DNA of 64,000 bases, from contig BDGG01000003.1 of assembly GCA_001949185.1 (NCBI GenBank), positions 1,276,725 through 1,340,724 of the forward strand. Direction: 5' to 3'. Position 1 is the first letter of the stretch, and each line of letters starts with the position of its first letter. The position numbers were made by a program, and so were the translations under genes. This DNA is from Ramazzottius varieornatus (Eukaryota; Tardigrada; Eutardigrada; Parachela; Ramazzottiidae). Below are positions 49,435 through 61,621 of this stretch, piece after piece. Below the pieces are notes generated by a model. It worked only from the letters and a program-made list of their open reading frames with translations. It ran no database searches and was not told where the DNA came from.

Positions 49435-50724
49435 ATGGATACGCGACCATACTTCCTCCACTTAATTTTTCTGGGTAAATGAGAGTGATTGAAGCTATCT
49501 AGGCTTCATGCTGTATATCCCGTTACCTTACTTGGAGAAGATATAATTATCACTGGGATTATTTCCAAAACTTAGTATTTCGTTTGTAGGTTTGGTAACC
49601 CTGCACGGCACAAATGGTCAGTTCCCGGCGTACTTCTTCTCGCAAAGCGCCAGTAACTCCCCTCCCAACTGCGTATGCCGACAAGGCGGTACAGTGAACA
49701 ATCCGAATCAAATTTCGAACGGAAACGTTAACAACCAACAACCAAACAACCAGTTCCCTAATGGTCAATTTTCAAATAATCAGTTTCCCAATGGGCAGTT
49801 CCCGTACAGCCAGTTTCCGAATGGACAGTTTCCCAGCGGTATCAACCCTCTTCCCATAAACGACTTTCCGAACGGCAGGTTGCCAGAAATCAGTGCCAAC
49901 CAACCAGGCTTCAACCTGCCCGGAGGGTCCGACCGTCGACCTGGCCGACGCCACTTCTCTCCTACCGGTTTTCCCTCTTCCTTGCGAATTTGCGGATCCG
50001 ACGGCATGACGTATTCCGACGTCTGTCTTATCATCAATGCCCAGTACAGTAATCCGAGTAAGTCGTATCGAATTTTGAACACAAGATACACACCATCTGT
50101 GTTATTCAGCTGGATGCATCGACCTTCATGCAGCAGCTGTAGAAAAGTGGTATTAATATCAATAGCTCACCACTTAACCACCGGAATTGAAGGCTTTCCG
50201 AATTTCAAATGCTCTTGTTGCTGTTGTTGGAGACCTGATCGACTTCGTATTCTTTTCTGTTAGGTCTTGGCGGTCGACCTTGCGACTTGCAGTCCGCCGT
50301 CCAGATTGCCCAGCAGGCTCAAAACACTAATGGCAACACCCTCACTACGCCTGTCTGCATGAACGATGGTTCGAATGCGCAATCCGCCACAGCTGCCCTT
50401 CAACTCATGCTGAATAATCCTCGTAAGCCAGTAGACGACACCTGAGCTTTCATGGTTTCTTGCAAAAGTGCTATTTTTGATGCATCCTTGAGACGCCCAC
50501 CGTCTGACTTACGTGAATATTCTTCATCAGGTTTGGGTATTCGATGCCAAGGTTCCTGTCCCTGCACGCTATCGTGTCCGCCCACAGTCGGCAACACCCA
50601 AGTCACATCTCACCACGGCGACTGCTTCAACCACTGGAGCTTCTATCAAGGCAGTCGCCGACCTCAGCAGAGCCAGAATAGTGGGCGGCCAGGCCATGGA
50701 AGGCCCTTCCGCGGTCAAGGATAA
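49435..50724 (+). CDS. Kazal-like secreted protein with QFPNG repeats
   Basis: Exons 49435-49474, 49590-50057, 50264-50422 and 50531-50724 join in phase to 286 residues. The signal peptide is split by the first intron (MDTRPYFLHLIFLG, then LVTLHG). PPNCVCRQGG is followed by a 100-residue insert built of (S/N)NQFPNGQF units. RICGSDGMTYSDVCLIINAQ then gives the second half of a Kazal module, so the module is interrupted by the repeat insert. A second Kazal-like unit runs PVCMNDGSNAQSATAALQLML...RCQGSCPC. The C-terminus is Gly/Arg/Pro/Gln-rich. Kazal modules usually inhibit serine proteases or bind growth factors. With the reactive loop displaced by a repeat, in an adhesive- or matrix-like context, inhibition cannot be assumed. 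FIG4 ends 142 bases downstream, tail to tail. Confidence 0.78.
49740..49850 (+). repeat. Tandem repeat encoding QFPNG units
   Basis: A 15-base unit close to CAGTTTCCxAATGGx is repeated about seven times with substitutions (QFPNG, QFSNN, QFPNG, QFPYS, QFPNG, QFPSG). It lies inside exon 2 of the Kazal-like gene. Confidence 0.7.
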
Positions 50725-50866
50725 ATCTTCCCTTTCGTAATGCGGAAAATTTCTGGTTGTATCAACAGACGCAATCCATGAGAGCAACAGAAAGAAAATC
50801 AGTGTAACTGTCATGTTAACATTTTCATCACTTATCACAGAAAATATATCAAAAGACATAGCCTGT

Positions 50867-53800
50867 TCAGATAATGGAGATGAACTTTTGGTAAAGATCA
50901 AAATCTGCCACAGTATTCAGGTTGGCATTCCTAGTTCTCTTTTCCACAAAATCTTGATAAATTCGCAAAGACTCTGGACTCACCACTGGAAGTGCTACTT
51001 CGTAGACCGAATCCTCCTTAAAAGCACTTGTGCACGTCAAATGAGTCGACGGTGATCTGACTCTATACGCCAAGCTCTCTCCAAACCTTTTCGAATTCTT
51101 AGATGCATTCTTCGACATATTTGCATAGTTCTCATACAGTAACTTATCTTTGACCGACGGTTCCACCAGTTTCTGGCCGTAGTATTCTTCGAACGTCTCG
51201 AACTTGGCGGCGAAGCCTGTCTTCGCAGGCTCAGGTGATGATATGCTCTGTGGGTACTTGGTTCTGTTCAACTGCTCGTCGTCCGATTCTTCGTCGGATG
51301 AGACGAGGTCTTCGTCTATGTCGCTAGTGGTCAGCGTAGCTTCGGAAAATTGCGAGTTCAGAACGGGTTTTGGATGATCGGTAAATTTGTCGCCAGAGGG
51401 CGCCGTGACCGATGGGACGAAGACGCGGGTACGTGATGTGAAAGGACTTGGGTCAGAACTACTGGTCGGCATGTAGTCTGTCTCGGTACTGGGAATCAAG
51501 AAGGTGAAGACTTCCTTCAGCGAGTCCACTTGGTGGCCTAAGAGAGAAACGGATCAGACGTTGGGTAGGGCAGTAAGTGGTTCTAACGTAGTTTAAGCGT
51601 ACCTCGATAATGACTGAAGAAAGCGTCGAAGGATGTATAGTGTGTCGTGGATTGTTGGACATCCTCTTGAGCGACTGGAAGGCATCGAGCGATATCTGAT
51701 GTCAGCCACTGAGTGTAGCTGAGGGCTCGTGGATGCTTGGCCGGATCTCGTATCCAGGGATGGTGGAGAAAGTAGTCGGTCTGTAGCTCCCACAGATGGC
51801 TTCCCTGGTGGATGGGTGGCTCGAAGACACCAAGAAAAAGGTTGATGGACACTTGCTTGTCAAAATCCGAGAACGTATTGCTGTAATACCTGTAGCAAAA
51901 ACCGAAAAATTAAATGCTGACAACCATGTTATGAGGACAGAAATCCAGGAACACGGACAACGTTGAACTCCTTGATAACATGTAAATACAGTGCGGCCCC
52001 GCCAAGTTTGTGCAACTCACGAACTCACGTCTTGTGAAAAATTCAGATCAGGTTTTTCCTCCAAACCAATCATTGAGGTCTGATCATGATAGAAGGCTCG
52101 GCGAAGCTAAAATAAGCCGTTTTAGCCGTTCTTAGCCGTGGCTAAAAATATAGTAGCCGCTGTCAAAGCAGCCAAAATACTTCTAGCCACGGCTAGAATG
52201 TATTGTGCGTTCGAATGATTTATTGATGCCAAAATATTTCAGCCGACTCAACATCGACAAATCAATCAAACGCACAATACATTTTAGCCGTGGCTAAAAA
52301 TATTTTAGCTGCTTTGGCCGCGGCTACAATATTTTTAGCCACGGCTAAGAACGGCTAAAGCGGCTTATTTTAGCTTCGCCGAGCCTTCTATACTACTCAT
52401 TAGCATATGCCGCCTTTTTTGAGATGGGGGTTGCTTTTCCGTGGGGAACGGTCGTTTCGCAAACTCGATTCGAGCTGTTGGCGGTAACGAGAGTTTCAAC
52501 CATGAACGAATAATTTTCTACAGGTCTCCACAGTCGATCTCCGGAGACCAAATTGGCCGCAAATGATGAGCAAGAGTTTAGGATGTCTGATGAGGCTGAA
52601 GAGGATAATCTACTATTCAATCCCGAAAGGCAACCGAACGTTTCGTGTAAAATTTTCGGGTTTACCGGGAAACCATGATTATTTCAAAATTTGGTTTCGG
52701 CGTAGAAATCGTGAGTGGACCTGAAACTGTGATTAGTCAGAAAGCCAGATAAGTTTGCTTGCATCCGAACTGATTTTGAACGAAATACCTTTGGCCGAAC
52801 AACAGGAGCGATTGTTTCAAAACTGCACAAAAACCCGAAAAAGTTGTCGAAACTGAAAAGTTCGACGCGGAGAAGAACTACTCGGGAAAACGACTTATGC
52901 ACCCATCCACCTAAGCCTCATTTTCTAGTGATGACTAAGATGTTGTTCTAATACTGCGACCATCTGCTTTTACGGTAAAGTGTCCCTGTACTTGCGTAGG
53001 TGACAGCGCATGGAAATCTTCCCCCTTTTTCGACTTTTGATTTTAAAAAATCAGGGCGCAGATATGGTTAGTTCGCTTGAATCACACAACAAGATTTCTG
53101 AAAGGAGAAACATCGTACTCAAAAATAAAAATGTTTTGGGACCACAAAACAAGTCTCGGATGGGAAACGATTTCTTTTTGTGAGGATGGGTACGGAAGAA
53201 TCCGTTCCGAGCGCCTGTGGTCGATCCCTCTCAGCGGTTGACGCTGAGTTTTGGTCGAAGACTCTTCCTTTCGCAAAAAGAAACTTCGGCTAAAAGATAG
53301 CTCAGTGCATGTGTTATCACAGAATAATGCAGCGAGAAAGATACGTGCTCACTGGCAGGATCCCGAATTTTTTTTCAAAAGTTGCACAAACTTGGCGGGG
53401 CCGCACTGTATGTAAGCCACCACTATTTTTAATATGGTGCACAATCTCATACCTTGATACAGTTCGTAGCCAGTCTTTGGAGTTTGTTCCCCATCCATGC
53501 TGTCTGTACGATTCCACCCTATGCACCAACTGCGACCCGCCGTACTGCATGGCCAACACATTGCCCAGATCCTCAAACATATCCTCCAACATCTGCACGG
53601 CGTCCGTATCGAAGCCCAGATGCGGCGAGTCCGTCAGCGCCAATGCATACAACTGCAGCCCCAACACACACTTTCCCACCACGAAGGCCGCTGTATTCGT
53701 CCTGTCCAGACAATCCACACAGTTGATCCTGATCACACCCCTCTGCAGTCTGTTCTTCGACAACTGAACCAAAGACTCTTCAGACGGAACACGCTGTACT

Positions 53801-55491
53801 TCGCCATAGAAGTTATCCGATCGGTACAAATGACAGAAAAGTTCCGGGAAGGAGCAATAGAAGCCAACGTTTCTCAGCAGTTTTCTCGAGATGATTTCGA
53901 GATTGTCCAAAGCGACACCACGTTTGTTCGCGCGGGACATGTCGAATCCTGTGTATCTGATATGTTCGTCTTCCGCTAAAAACTGATTCAAGTAGGATAT
54001 CGCGTTTGTGAGCTCTTCCGTGAGTAGCGTCTCGTGTTTCTTGGTTTCCCGTTTCTTGACGAGATTGAGGCAGCAGATGGGTGCGCCGTAGCGGCCGAGT
54101 AGATCAGTAAAGTGCGCACTAGCGGAAGCCCAGAAGGGGTCAACGCGATCGATGGAGATGGGTGGTTTCGGGACCATTCTAGAGCCTTCTTGACTCCAGA
54201 AGCCCGGAACACTGCCGCGCATCTGGACAAAGGATGTCAGGCGCTTGTTGCGGTACGTCGTGTCGTGGACGATTTGCTCGACTTCGATCTCGTTGGCGAC
54301 GTGGCCTCGTGAGTTGGATCCGCGTTTCAAAAATCGCGTACCTGACAGAAGAAAAGGCTTTATGGTACATTCGCTCCCAGCCGAAAACACAATCTGTGCT
54401 AGAATTTTTCTTCCGGCTGTCCACAGTAGCACGATCATTTTCGTCGGCTACTGCCAATTTTCTACGGTTGTGTGCGAGAAAACTTTATCTAATCGTCCCA
54501 AGTTCTTACCAGCAAATCTGTTCGAGCGTCTTCCGATGACAGTCAGCAATACGCATCTTCCAAACACCGTAATTTCCGACTGGCAGACGTATCCGTGGAT
54601 GACGGGAACTATCCAGTTCGTCCCGACTTCCGCCAGGACCTGCTTGGACAGGTACTCGTTCCAGACGAACCTCCACGCCGGTGCACCAGTGGACTTCTTC
54701 TCCAAGTTCTCCGTGATGAGCATGTTATGCTGCAGCGTATGTGTAATATCATACGTGTGGCTGTAGTAAAAGTTACTGGACAAATCGATGGAGTGGAAGG
54801 CTTTATGGTAGCGTTGCTCCCGCGGGGACAGAGGGCCAGTGTCAACGGCCAGCGGAATCGTCTCGGTATCCTCAATCTTGTAGACTGAATGATACCCGAC
54901 TGACGCTACCTTCCGCCTTTTAGTCACTAAGATCATGGAGTACCCTTCAAGAAAGCGGACGAAGCCGAGGAGGGCAAAAGCAGAAATACGCCGACCAAAT
55001 CCTGCATCAAAAATCCAACTGGCGCAGTGTACCACAGTATCCACGTGGACAAATGCGCCGGTGATGTGGGTGCGCAAATTTAACCGTGCAGTATAGTTCG
55101 CGCACCGTAACACGTGGAAACAGTACACTAGCACGAATATCACGTGGCCGAGTGCGCTACAAGCAAACGTACCTGTCTTGCCGTGTTTGGTGCGGTTGCC
55201 TTCGTCCAACGAGCTGATCAAGTTGGTGATCTGAGCTTCGGTGTACTCCACATGGTCATCACTAAGGTCCAGTTCCCTAGGCTCGGATCTGTCGATCTTC
55301 AGAACTCGATAGACGGTCTGCGTGGCATTGCTCCCAACCAGATAGAAACGCCAAGTTGTCTCGTAGAGTACTAAACTTGACACGCCACTGTCGTTAAGGA
55401 TCAGCTCGGCTTCCGGTCCAGAGGGGCTGTCCATGCCATTGACGTGCCGTTTTTCCTCGCTCTGTCCCACGGTCGAAGCCTCTTCCTCCAT
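50867..55491 (-). CDS. FIG4: FIG4 polyphosphoinositide phosphatase
   Basis: Exons 55491-55173, 55001-54510, 54341-53453, 51889-51603 and 51537-50867 join in phase to 885 residues, close to the roughly 900 of animal FIG4. The N-terminal Sac region has LVLYETTWRFYLVGSNA and RVLKIDRSEP. The catalytic CX5R motif is NCVDCLDRTNTA. YGGSQLVHRV and LFLGVFEP follow, and the C-terminal tail has EDSVYEV and a final YQKFISII. FIG4 works with PIKfyve and VAC14 on endolysosomes and removes the 5-phosphate of PI(3,5)P2. All catalytic residues look intact. An acidic disordered stretch (SSDEESDDEQ) near residue 720 resembles the variable region of other FIG4 proteins. The start at 55491 follows a likely 5' UTR acceptor (TTACAG). 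The 1.56-kb third intron contains a hairpin MITE. Confidence 0.93.
52090..52390. mobile_element. 301-base hairpin MITE in the FIG4 intron
   Basis: The element begins TAGAAGGCTCGGCGAAGCTA and ends with its exact reverse complement. The two arms are about 135 bases each and pair with roughly 85 to 90 percent identity, leaving a short loop near 52230-52250. TTTAGCCGTGGCTAAAAATAT-type motifs recur within each arm. No coding capacity. It lies in the large intron of FIG4, outside the splice sites. Confidence 0.85.
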
Positions 55492-56832
55492 ATCCACCTG
55501 TAAGGAACAAGAATTAACACATCGTTTTGGTTGAAGCAGTGGCACCTGACAAATTTTTCAAACCTTCTTGGTCGCTTGATTGGACTTGTTCTAATAGCAA
55601 CAAAAAGTGAAGTACAGTACACAGACCTTACGTCCGTTTCCACACCTGCAGTGGACTTCCATTGTGGATCAGTGGAGTGGTCAGCAGGTTACCGACTTGA
55701 TGAACATTTGCTACAGTATCTTATTTCTGCTTTAGTTTCTGCGTTTGTCTCTATAAGATTCTTTATTATTATATTCATTGCGTACGATACGATTCTAACG
55801 TTTTACTGTTGGCCCATTGCTCACACGGAAGGTTTCTGTGGTCGGTGCGTACGCGAAAAATCCGTTCTCAGAAGTGAACTTTTATGGTTCCAAACCCGGC
55901 CATGGTTTTATGACTTTGGGGCGGACATATTTTTACACCTTCATGATATAACGGTGCTTGTCTACATTGGCATACAGCTGAACCTGTCACCCACAATCAA
56001 ACACGGCAGGACGCCAAAGTCCAAATTTAAATAGTCAAGGTAATAACACTTCGAGCATCCGCTTGTCTATCAAACCCCACTATACCTCCAAGTCCACACT
56101 TCTGATACCGCTGCCCAGAAATATCTTTAGCTGGAATTTTACGCAATACTTATCTTGTAAGGCTAGCCTTGTTTCATAATCACATTTCTAATTGTTCTGA
56201 CACGGCTGGTAACTAGAGTAAGTATCAAATATGATAAATTCCGTGTTAATTTAAACAGCGACGAGATGTAGAAATATTGTCGAAAGTTGAGGTATTGCCC
56301 ATTGGCGATTGAGAGGGCGGATATGTATCGTGCATATACATATCAGCTCAAGATGGACAAGCATTCAAGGCGCAAGTAGAACAAGCAGCTTACAAGCCAA
56401 CCCTATCATAAATCATTCATCATTTTTCAGAGTTTGAAACTCTGCATTGAATGGCGGCTCAAATCGACCATCGTACTGACAAGATCGGTGTTTTACAGTT
56501 TTGCAGCATCTAGCCTGGTCGTTTTCCACTGTTAACGTTCCGGCCATAACAAATCCTGCAACCATTCTTCATCGTCGAAATGGACTGCTCGATTTCCTTC
56601 GCTGACAGGATCAAATCCGGCTTAGTCACTTCCCTCCTCATCCATTTTCGAGCACATCCGCGGAGTTGGATTGTTTTGTAACCTGATCTATCCTTGTACT
56701 TTATTTATCAGTGCAACATTGATCTCGTTAATCTCCATTCAGGAAAAGGGATACATTTTCTAATCCGCACTTGATAAAGTGCACGGAACCATTCACTCTA
56801 TTTTTCCATTGAAGCTTGAATAAAATATCATC
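55492..56832. other. Interval upstream of FIG4, no supported gene
   Basis: The first part should be FIG4 promoter and 5' UTR. A plus frame of 167 codons at 55531-56034 is hydrophobic in the middle but overlaps the FIG4 5' region and has no recognised family. Nothing else was seen. Confidence 0.5.
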
Positions 56833-57192
56833 ATGGCCGATGCCAAACTGCCTTTTCTACGACGATTCACCCTAAAAGGCAAACCCAAATTGGAGGAAGA
56901 AAAGATGGAAGAAAGCTGGAGTGTACGCAGAACGCGGTCGCTCTGCGAAGGCCGCGCTGGTTTCGCCGCTGGACGACTCATCCAAATGTTCCCAGGGTTT
57001 GGAAGACCTAACCGTATGATGGATTCCCTTCGTCGTGGATCTACCCTTTCACACAACGAGTCGGTAAGGGGTTTGCTCGATAAGAAAATAGGACGCTGGC
57101 AATTAGTTTCGCTCAGATGGTTATTTGGAGTGGCGCACTGTTTCATGCTACAACCTGAAAGCGTGCGCCATGTGGGAAAAAGATTCTGGTGA
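56833..57192 (+). CDS. Small hypothetical basic protein
   Basis: An open frame of 119 residues starts at an ATG in good context (ATC-ATGG). The first 75 residues are basic and Arg/Lys-rich (RRFTLKGKPKLEEEK, then RPNRMMDSLRRGS). A good donor (GTAAGG at 57064) follows the codons for HNES, so the coding sequence may leave this frame there, and a second exon could start at 57120. No domain or signal peptide was recognised. It may be real or chance. Confidence 0.35.
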   Translation: MADAKLPFLRRFTLKGKPKLEEEKMEESWSVRRTRSLCEGRAGFAAGRLIQMFPGFGRPNRMMDSLRRGSTLSHNESVRGLLDKKIGRWQLVSLRWLFGVAHCFMLQPESVRHVGKRFW

Positions 57193-60100
57193 ATTCATTC
57201 GCCGACGTCCCAAATGTACTTTATATGGCTTTTGCTTCCATTATCTTGTTCATTTCGGCTCATCCTGGTTACATATATTACCTGGCGAGCAAAGACTTGG
57301 TATGAGCGTTTTTGGACTGCCCATCCCGTAGAGCTCGAAGTTAGTCATCTTGGACTAATTACTGATTACTATGTGTGAAATTGCACGTCGCGGAAGGGGT
57401 GAACGTTCAATTATAAAAGTTGCACGTGCGTAAAGGGTCTCACGAACTCCCATCGTGTTATCATCGGGCGATTGCTCATTGAATATTAAATTATGTTTAC
57501 GTCTACCTAAGTTCGAGCGCTTAAACCATAGTAAGCAGTTTATCCGACTCTGTGTTCGTCCAATTTGTCAATTCTTCAGCTTTGCCGTACTTGGCGCCGC
57601 TCATCGGCAATGAGCGAAAAAACTAGGGTGACGACACGAAAGTTAGCTTCCTTGTTGATTAATGGTCGATGGCGGACAACAATTCACTTTATTGCCGTAA
57701 ACATATTTCATCTAAAGTGATTGGCACATACACAAAGGAAGCACATACGACAATTATACGTACTGTCTCATTAGGACAACATAATTGCCGCTCATAGCCG
57801 CTCATTTGCATTGTATTCATTCACGTCGACCATTAGAAGTTTCATTCCGAGCTTCTCCTTAACCCCATTCTGCAAATTTTTTAGAACTTTGACACGTGCT
57901 TGGCAGTTGAAGAACACTTACTCTCAACATAAGAACTTGTCATGGGTAGACCAGAAGATAATTACTACTGTGTAGCCTTGATTGAAAAAGTACGGGGCAG
58001 TAATTAATAGTTATGACGATCAACCTACATCGTCGTCTTACGTAGAGTTCAAACACCAAACTCTATGTTTTAGCTCCCACTTCAACAAGATTCAGAGAGG
58101 AAGACTTTCACTCAAACGCCAACTTGAGCTCTGACCAATTTTCATTCAAGGAGACGTTTCTTCAGCGTGTAAATTGTCGAACTGCAGTGGAACCATACTC
58201 TGTACCCTGCGCTATCAGCTGATACAAGAACTCTTACTTTACAGTGTTTGATTACAGCCTAGTTGCCCCATTGACAATTTGGGACAGAGTCCTTCAGCTG
58301 GAATCACTAAATCAATAATTTATCTTGTGGTAAGGGAAAACCTACATACACATCATAAAACTTGATTAGGGTTTGCCTAAAAATAACAAGACTCTCTGGC
58401 AAAATCTGGGCTTGTTCCTATTTTGGCCGAACAAGAAAGACCTTTCTCGGTAAGAACCCTGTAAGGGTTGACGGATTTAGAGCTCCGTCTTGACTCGGTG
58501 GGTTGTGGTGCACGACTGGACATCATGAAGGACCATAAACATGTAATTCGTATCTTCGAAGATTTTTCTGATTCCGATCGATCGACCGCGAAACTGTTTA
58601 TGCATGGTCGACACTTGTCGGCGTTGTCAGTTTCTCACCGTATCGCCCTCACATCACCCACAACGAGCTCCGATTACCACAAAACACAGCTGTAGTTGCC
58701 GGCTAGCTTACGAAAGCAAGCGGCGGTTTAGCGTGTCAGAAATGATTGATCATGATCCATGACCGTGAAATGCATATGAAATCTGACATCGTTTAGATGA
58801 GACCGCACGTACCAACTGACAAGAAAGGGCGCGTTTTTTTACGACTTTTGTCTCGCTAACATCCGTTGACAAAAAAACTTGTCGGTGCGATCAAGGTGTC
58901 GGCTCAGTTGCGTTATTAACCCGCATAACTCTCAGCCGGATGAAAAAACTCTCGCTGCTTGCTTACATGCCCAATCAATCGACAATCCAGAGACGCATTT
59001 TTTCTACAAACTTGGAATTCAGTTTTCTGTTGCGTCTGTATATGTACAATCAGATTTCTTACAATTTTCACTGACTGGTCTTTTCGATAGCAAGGCGAAT
59101 AACATAATGTTCTACTAGGAAGGTGTATTTGTAACGGGTTTCCAATCCTTCCCAGTTGATGGGCGAACTCAATGAAATATTGCGTTGTGACTCTTAGCTA
59201 TCAGTATAAAGAAAATGTGTTACAGTATGGCGCCGTTGCATACGCCGAGTTTGTTTTGTGGTCCTTCAGAGTGTCAGTATAATGGTCAGACGCCTTGAAA
59301 AAGAGCCCTATAATTTCATCCATTGAAAAATCTCATGTTTGCACAAACGCCCACGTTTATTATGTCCAAATGTAATTACGGCTCAAAGTAGGTCGATTGC
59401 GCACATGGTCACCATTCAGCTGCTCCGTAGACGCGTAGCTGGGCAGTATATCTCCTGCCAGCAAATAATTGCGCGACTTTACAATCTCGGCCACTGTTGA
59501 AACTTGGAAAGACTCTCCGTCATTCAACTCCGGCGGCCACTATCATCTTTACCAATAGTGCCGGAAACCTCCGCAATGCATCTGACCGATATTTTAACTA
59601 TGATACAACAACGTCACCGCGACAGAAATCTTGCGGTACGCCGACCAGATACTCAAAGTTTGTTGCGCAGTACTGTAACATGAACCTCGTCCAGATCATA
59701 ACGCAGCGCCATCTGTCACACGGAACGAACAACTGGACACTAACAACCTAAAAACAGCTTCTTTCATCCTTTACTTACGGTACTGAGTTCGAGCTTTCCC
59801 AAATCGCAGCTGTGAGTTCGAAGGGATGGTCTAGGGAAGACCAGACCGGGAAGTTATCGGTTTTCAGGTGCCGCGATTTTTTTTCTGATTAGGCAGTCAA
59901 ATTGTATTCATAGTGCCCTCTCATGCATAAAAACTGAGCGACTACATAATTTTTTGTCGGTGAAGTGGATCGCCGCTGTTTACATAGCTCAGCTTCCGAT
60001 TCAAATCCATGAAGCGGTGTACCCATCCACCGCGAAACGCTACAGTCGTAAACTAATGAGTCGCAAAGCCGGATCGTCCGAGTAAACATTGAACACCATC

Positions 60101-61366
60101 GCTCATCAGTAAACCACAGTTTGGAAATCAAGTATGTAAAATGGCTTTTCGATTTGGTACTCTAGGTTCTCGAGATCCACGCGTGTAAAAAAAACTCTTC
60201 AACAGTCAATAACATTACAAAATAAACTTGTTGCTTGCTTGATCCCTCTTCACCATATTAAAAATCACCTCTGCGTATCCAGCGCACCAGTCGTGACGTT
60301 CGCTCCTGTGTCCTGAAGTTATTATCGCTTGTGGAAAATGGTTAATCGCTTAATTATTAAAATATGTACTACATTCCTCACAGCCTCGGTTCGCAAACAT
60401 TGAACTTCTGCCGAGATATGGTACGTGTGGTGCCATCTAGACATGTGGAGCAGATGTCCGGGTTGGACATTGGCCGCTTTCCGCAGATCTTCCCACACTT
60501 TAACTTGTACCTGGTGTCCGGTGTTTATATTCCGGTGAAGCAATAATCTCCACTCAAATTTTGCTTTCTTCCAGTCCAGTTTTTTCCCCTGTTTGAACTG
60601 ATGCGTTGCTCACCGAGTTCGGTTTCTTACAGACCACGAAAACCGCTTGAAATTCGTTACACGGACCGGGACAACCGAAACTAAAATATAGCTTTGGCCA
60701 GACTGCTGGGTCTTCCCAAGAACCATGAGCACGGTCCAAGGGCAGAGACCGCCATTCGCAAGTCGGACAGAAGAGGCAGACGAGACCATCCTGTAATCTG
60801 TCTCGGCTCTTCTCTGTTCCTTTGAGATCAACTTCTTCGGGAAACTATTCTCTTCCCTGCTTTCCAAATCTTTACTGAACTCATCAGGCAGGAGTAAGCC
60901 GGTGTGTGAGGGCCAGCTTGGTCAGTGTTCACTGTCCGTCTTATGAGCACTTTGATAGCCGGCCCCGCCCTGTTCCTCGCTCCATTCATTGATTACGAGA
61001 GCAAGTACAGTACAGTACCCCTTTCTCGCTAAACTCTGCTTTGTCAAGTGGAACTAAAATCGTTCATGATCAGTGAAATAGTGGAAAGTCTCGTTTGTGA
61101 AAACAAGGCAGATGTGTGTGTATCATCAAGAAAATCATGTTGTGTAGTTTCATCACTTCCTTTTCCTTGCACTCACTCACTCCTCAAGTAGATTGTTGTC
61201 TTGATTGACCACTAAAAAGCACCTTTTGACATAACCCACCTGTAATATATGGCTAGTGGTGTCATAACGGGCCAGTTGTGGTTGGGCTGGAAGAGCTTTT
61301 GCTTGTGGTTGCATTGTCCGACTACAGCGCCCATTCTTGGTCGACACTTATCTTGTGGTATTGCAG
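57193..61366. other. Long interval without a recognised gene
   Basis: About 4.2 kb with only short frames on both strands. No repeat with clear ends was seen. The AT-rich composition and lack of long frames suggest intergenic DNA or a large intron of an unseen gene. Confidence 0.5.
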
Positions 61367-61621
61367 ATGTCTTCGATGGATCTTAAGACGTCGCCGACAG
61401 CAGTCCTCTCCTCCATTGTCCCGCTGCCGGTGGAAATTGAGCAACTGTGCGAAAGTGCCTTCAGCAAACTGTATTGCCCTTATGAGAAGGTGCGCTGGAC
61501 TTTACTCGACCAAATTCGCCGGATATATTACGGGGACTGTAACGCCGATATCCAGACGTTGTGTCACAGCTTCCTGGCCCCTGCCGCTAATTTACTTGAT
61601 CTCATCAAAAGACAAAGCCAG
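61367..61621 (+). CDS. Coding exon of an unidentified gene, continues to the right
   Basis: Eighty-five codons run from ATG at 61367 to a strong donor (CAG-GTAAGT at 61622). The bases before the ATG (TATTGCAG) form an acceptor, so an upstream non-coding exon is possible. The protein part (IEQLCESAFSKLYCPYEKVRW, then DQIRRIYYGD and LLDLIKRQSQ) is helical, balanced in composition and clearly unlike random sequence. No family was recognised. No matching downstream exon was found before 64000, so either the next intron is longer than 2.3 kb or further exons were missed. Confidence 0.5.

Noticed and set aside
53309-53979. Plus-strand frames of 90 to 160 codons
   Set aside because: They are antisense shadows of the conserved FIG4 Sac-domain exon.
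55531-56034. Plus-strand frame of 167 codons with a hydrophobic centre
   Set aside because: It overlaps the FIG4 5' region, shows no family, and its membrane-like stretch sits in AT-rich DNA where such frames arise by chance.
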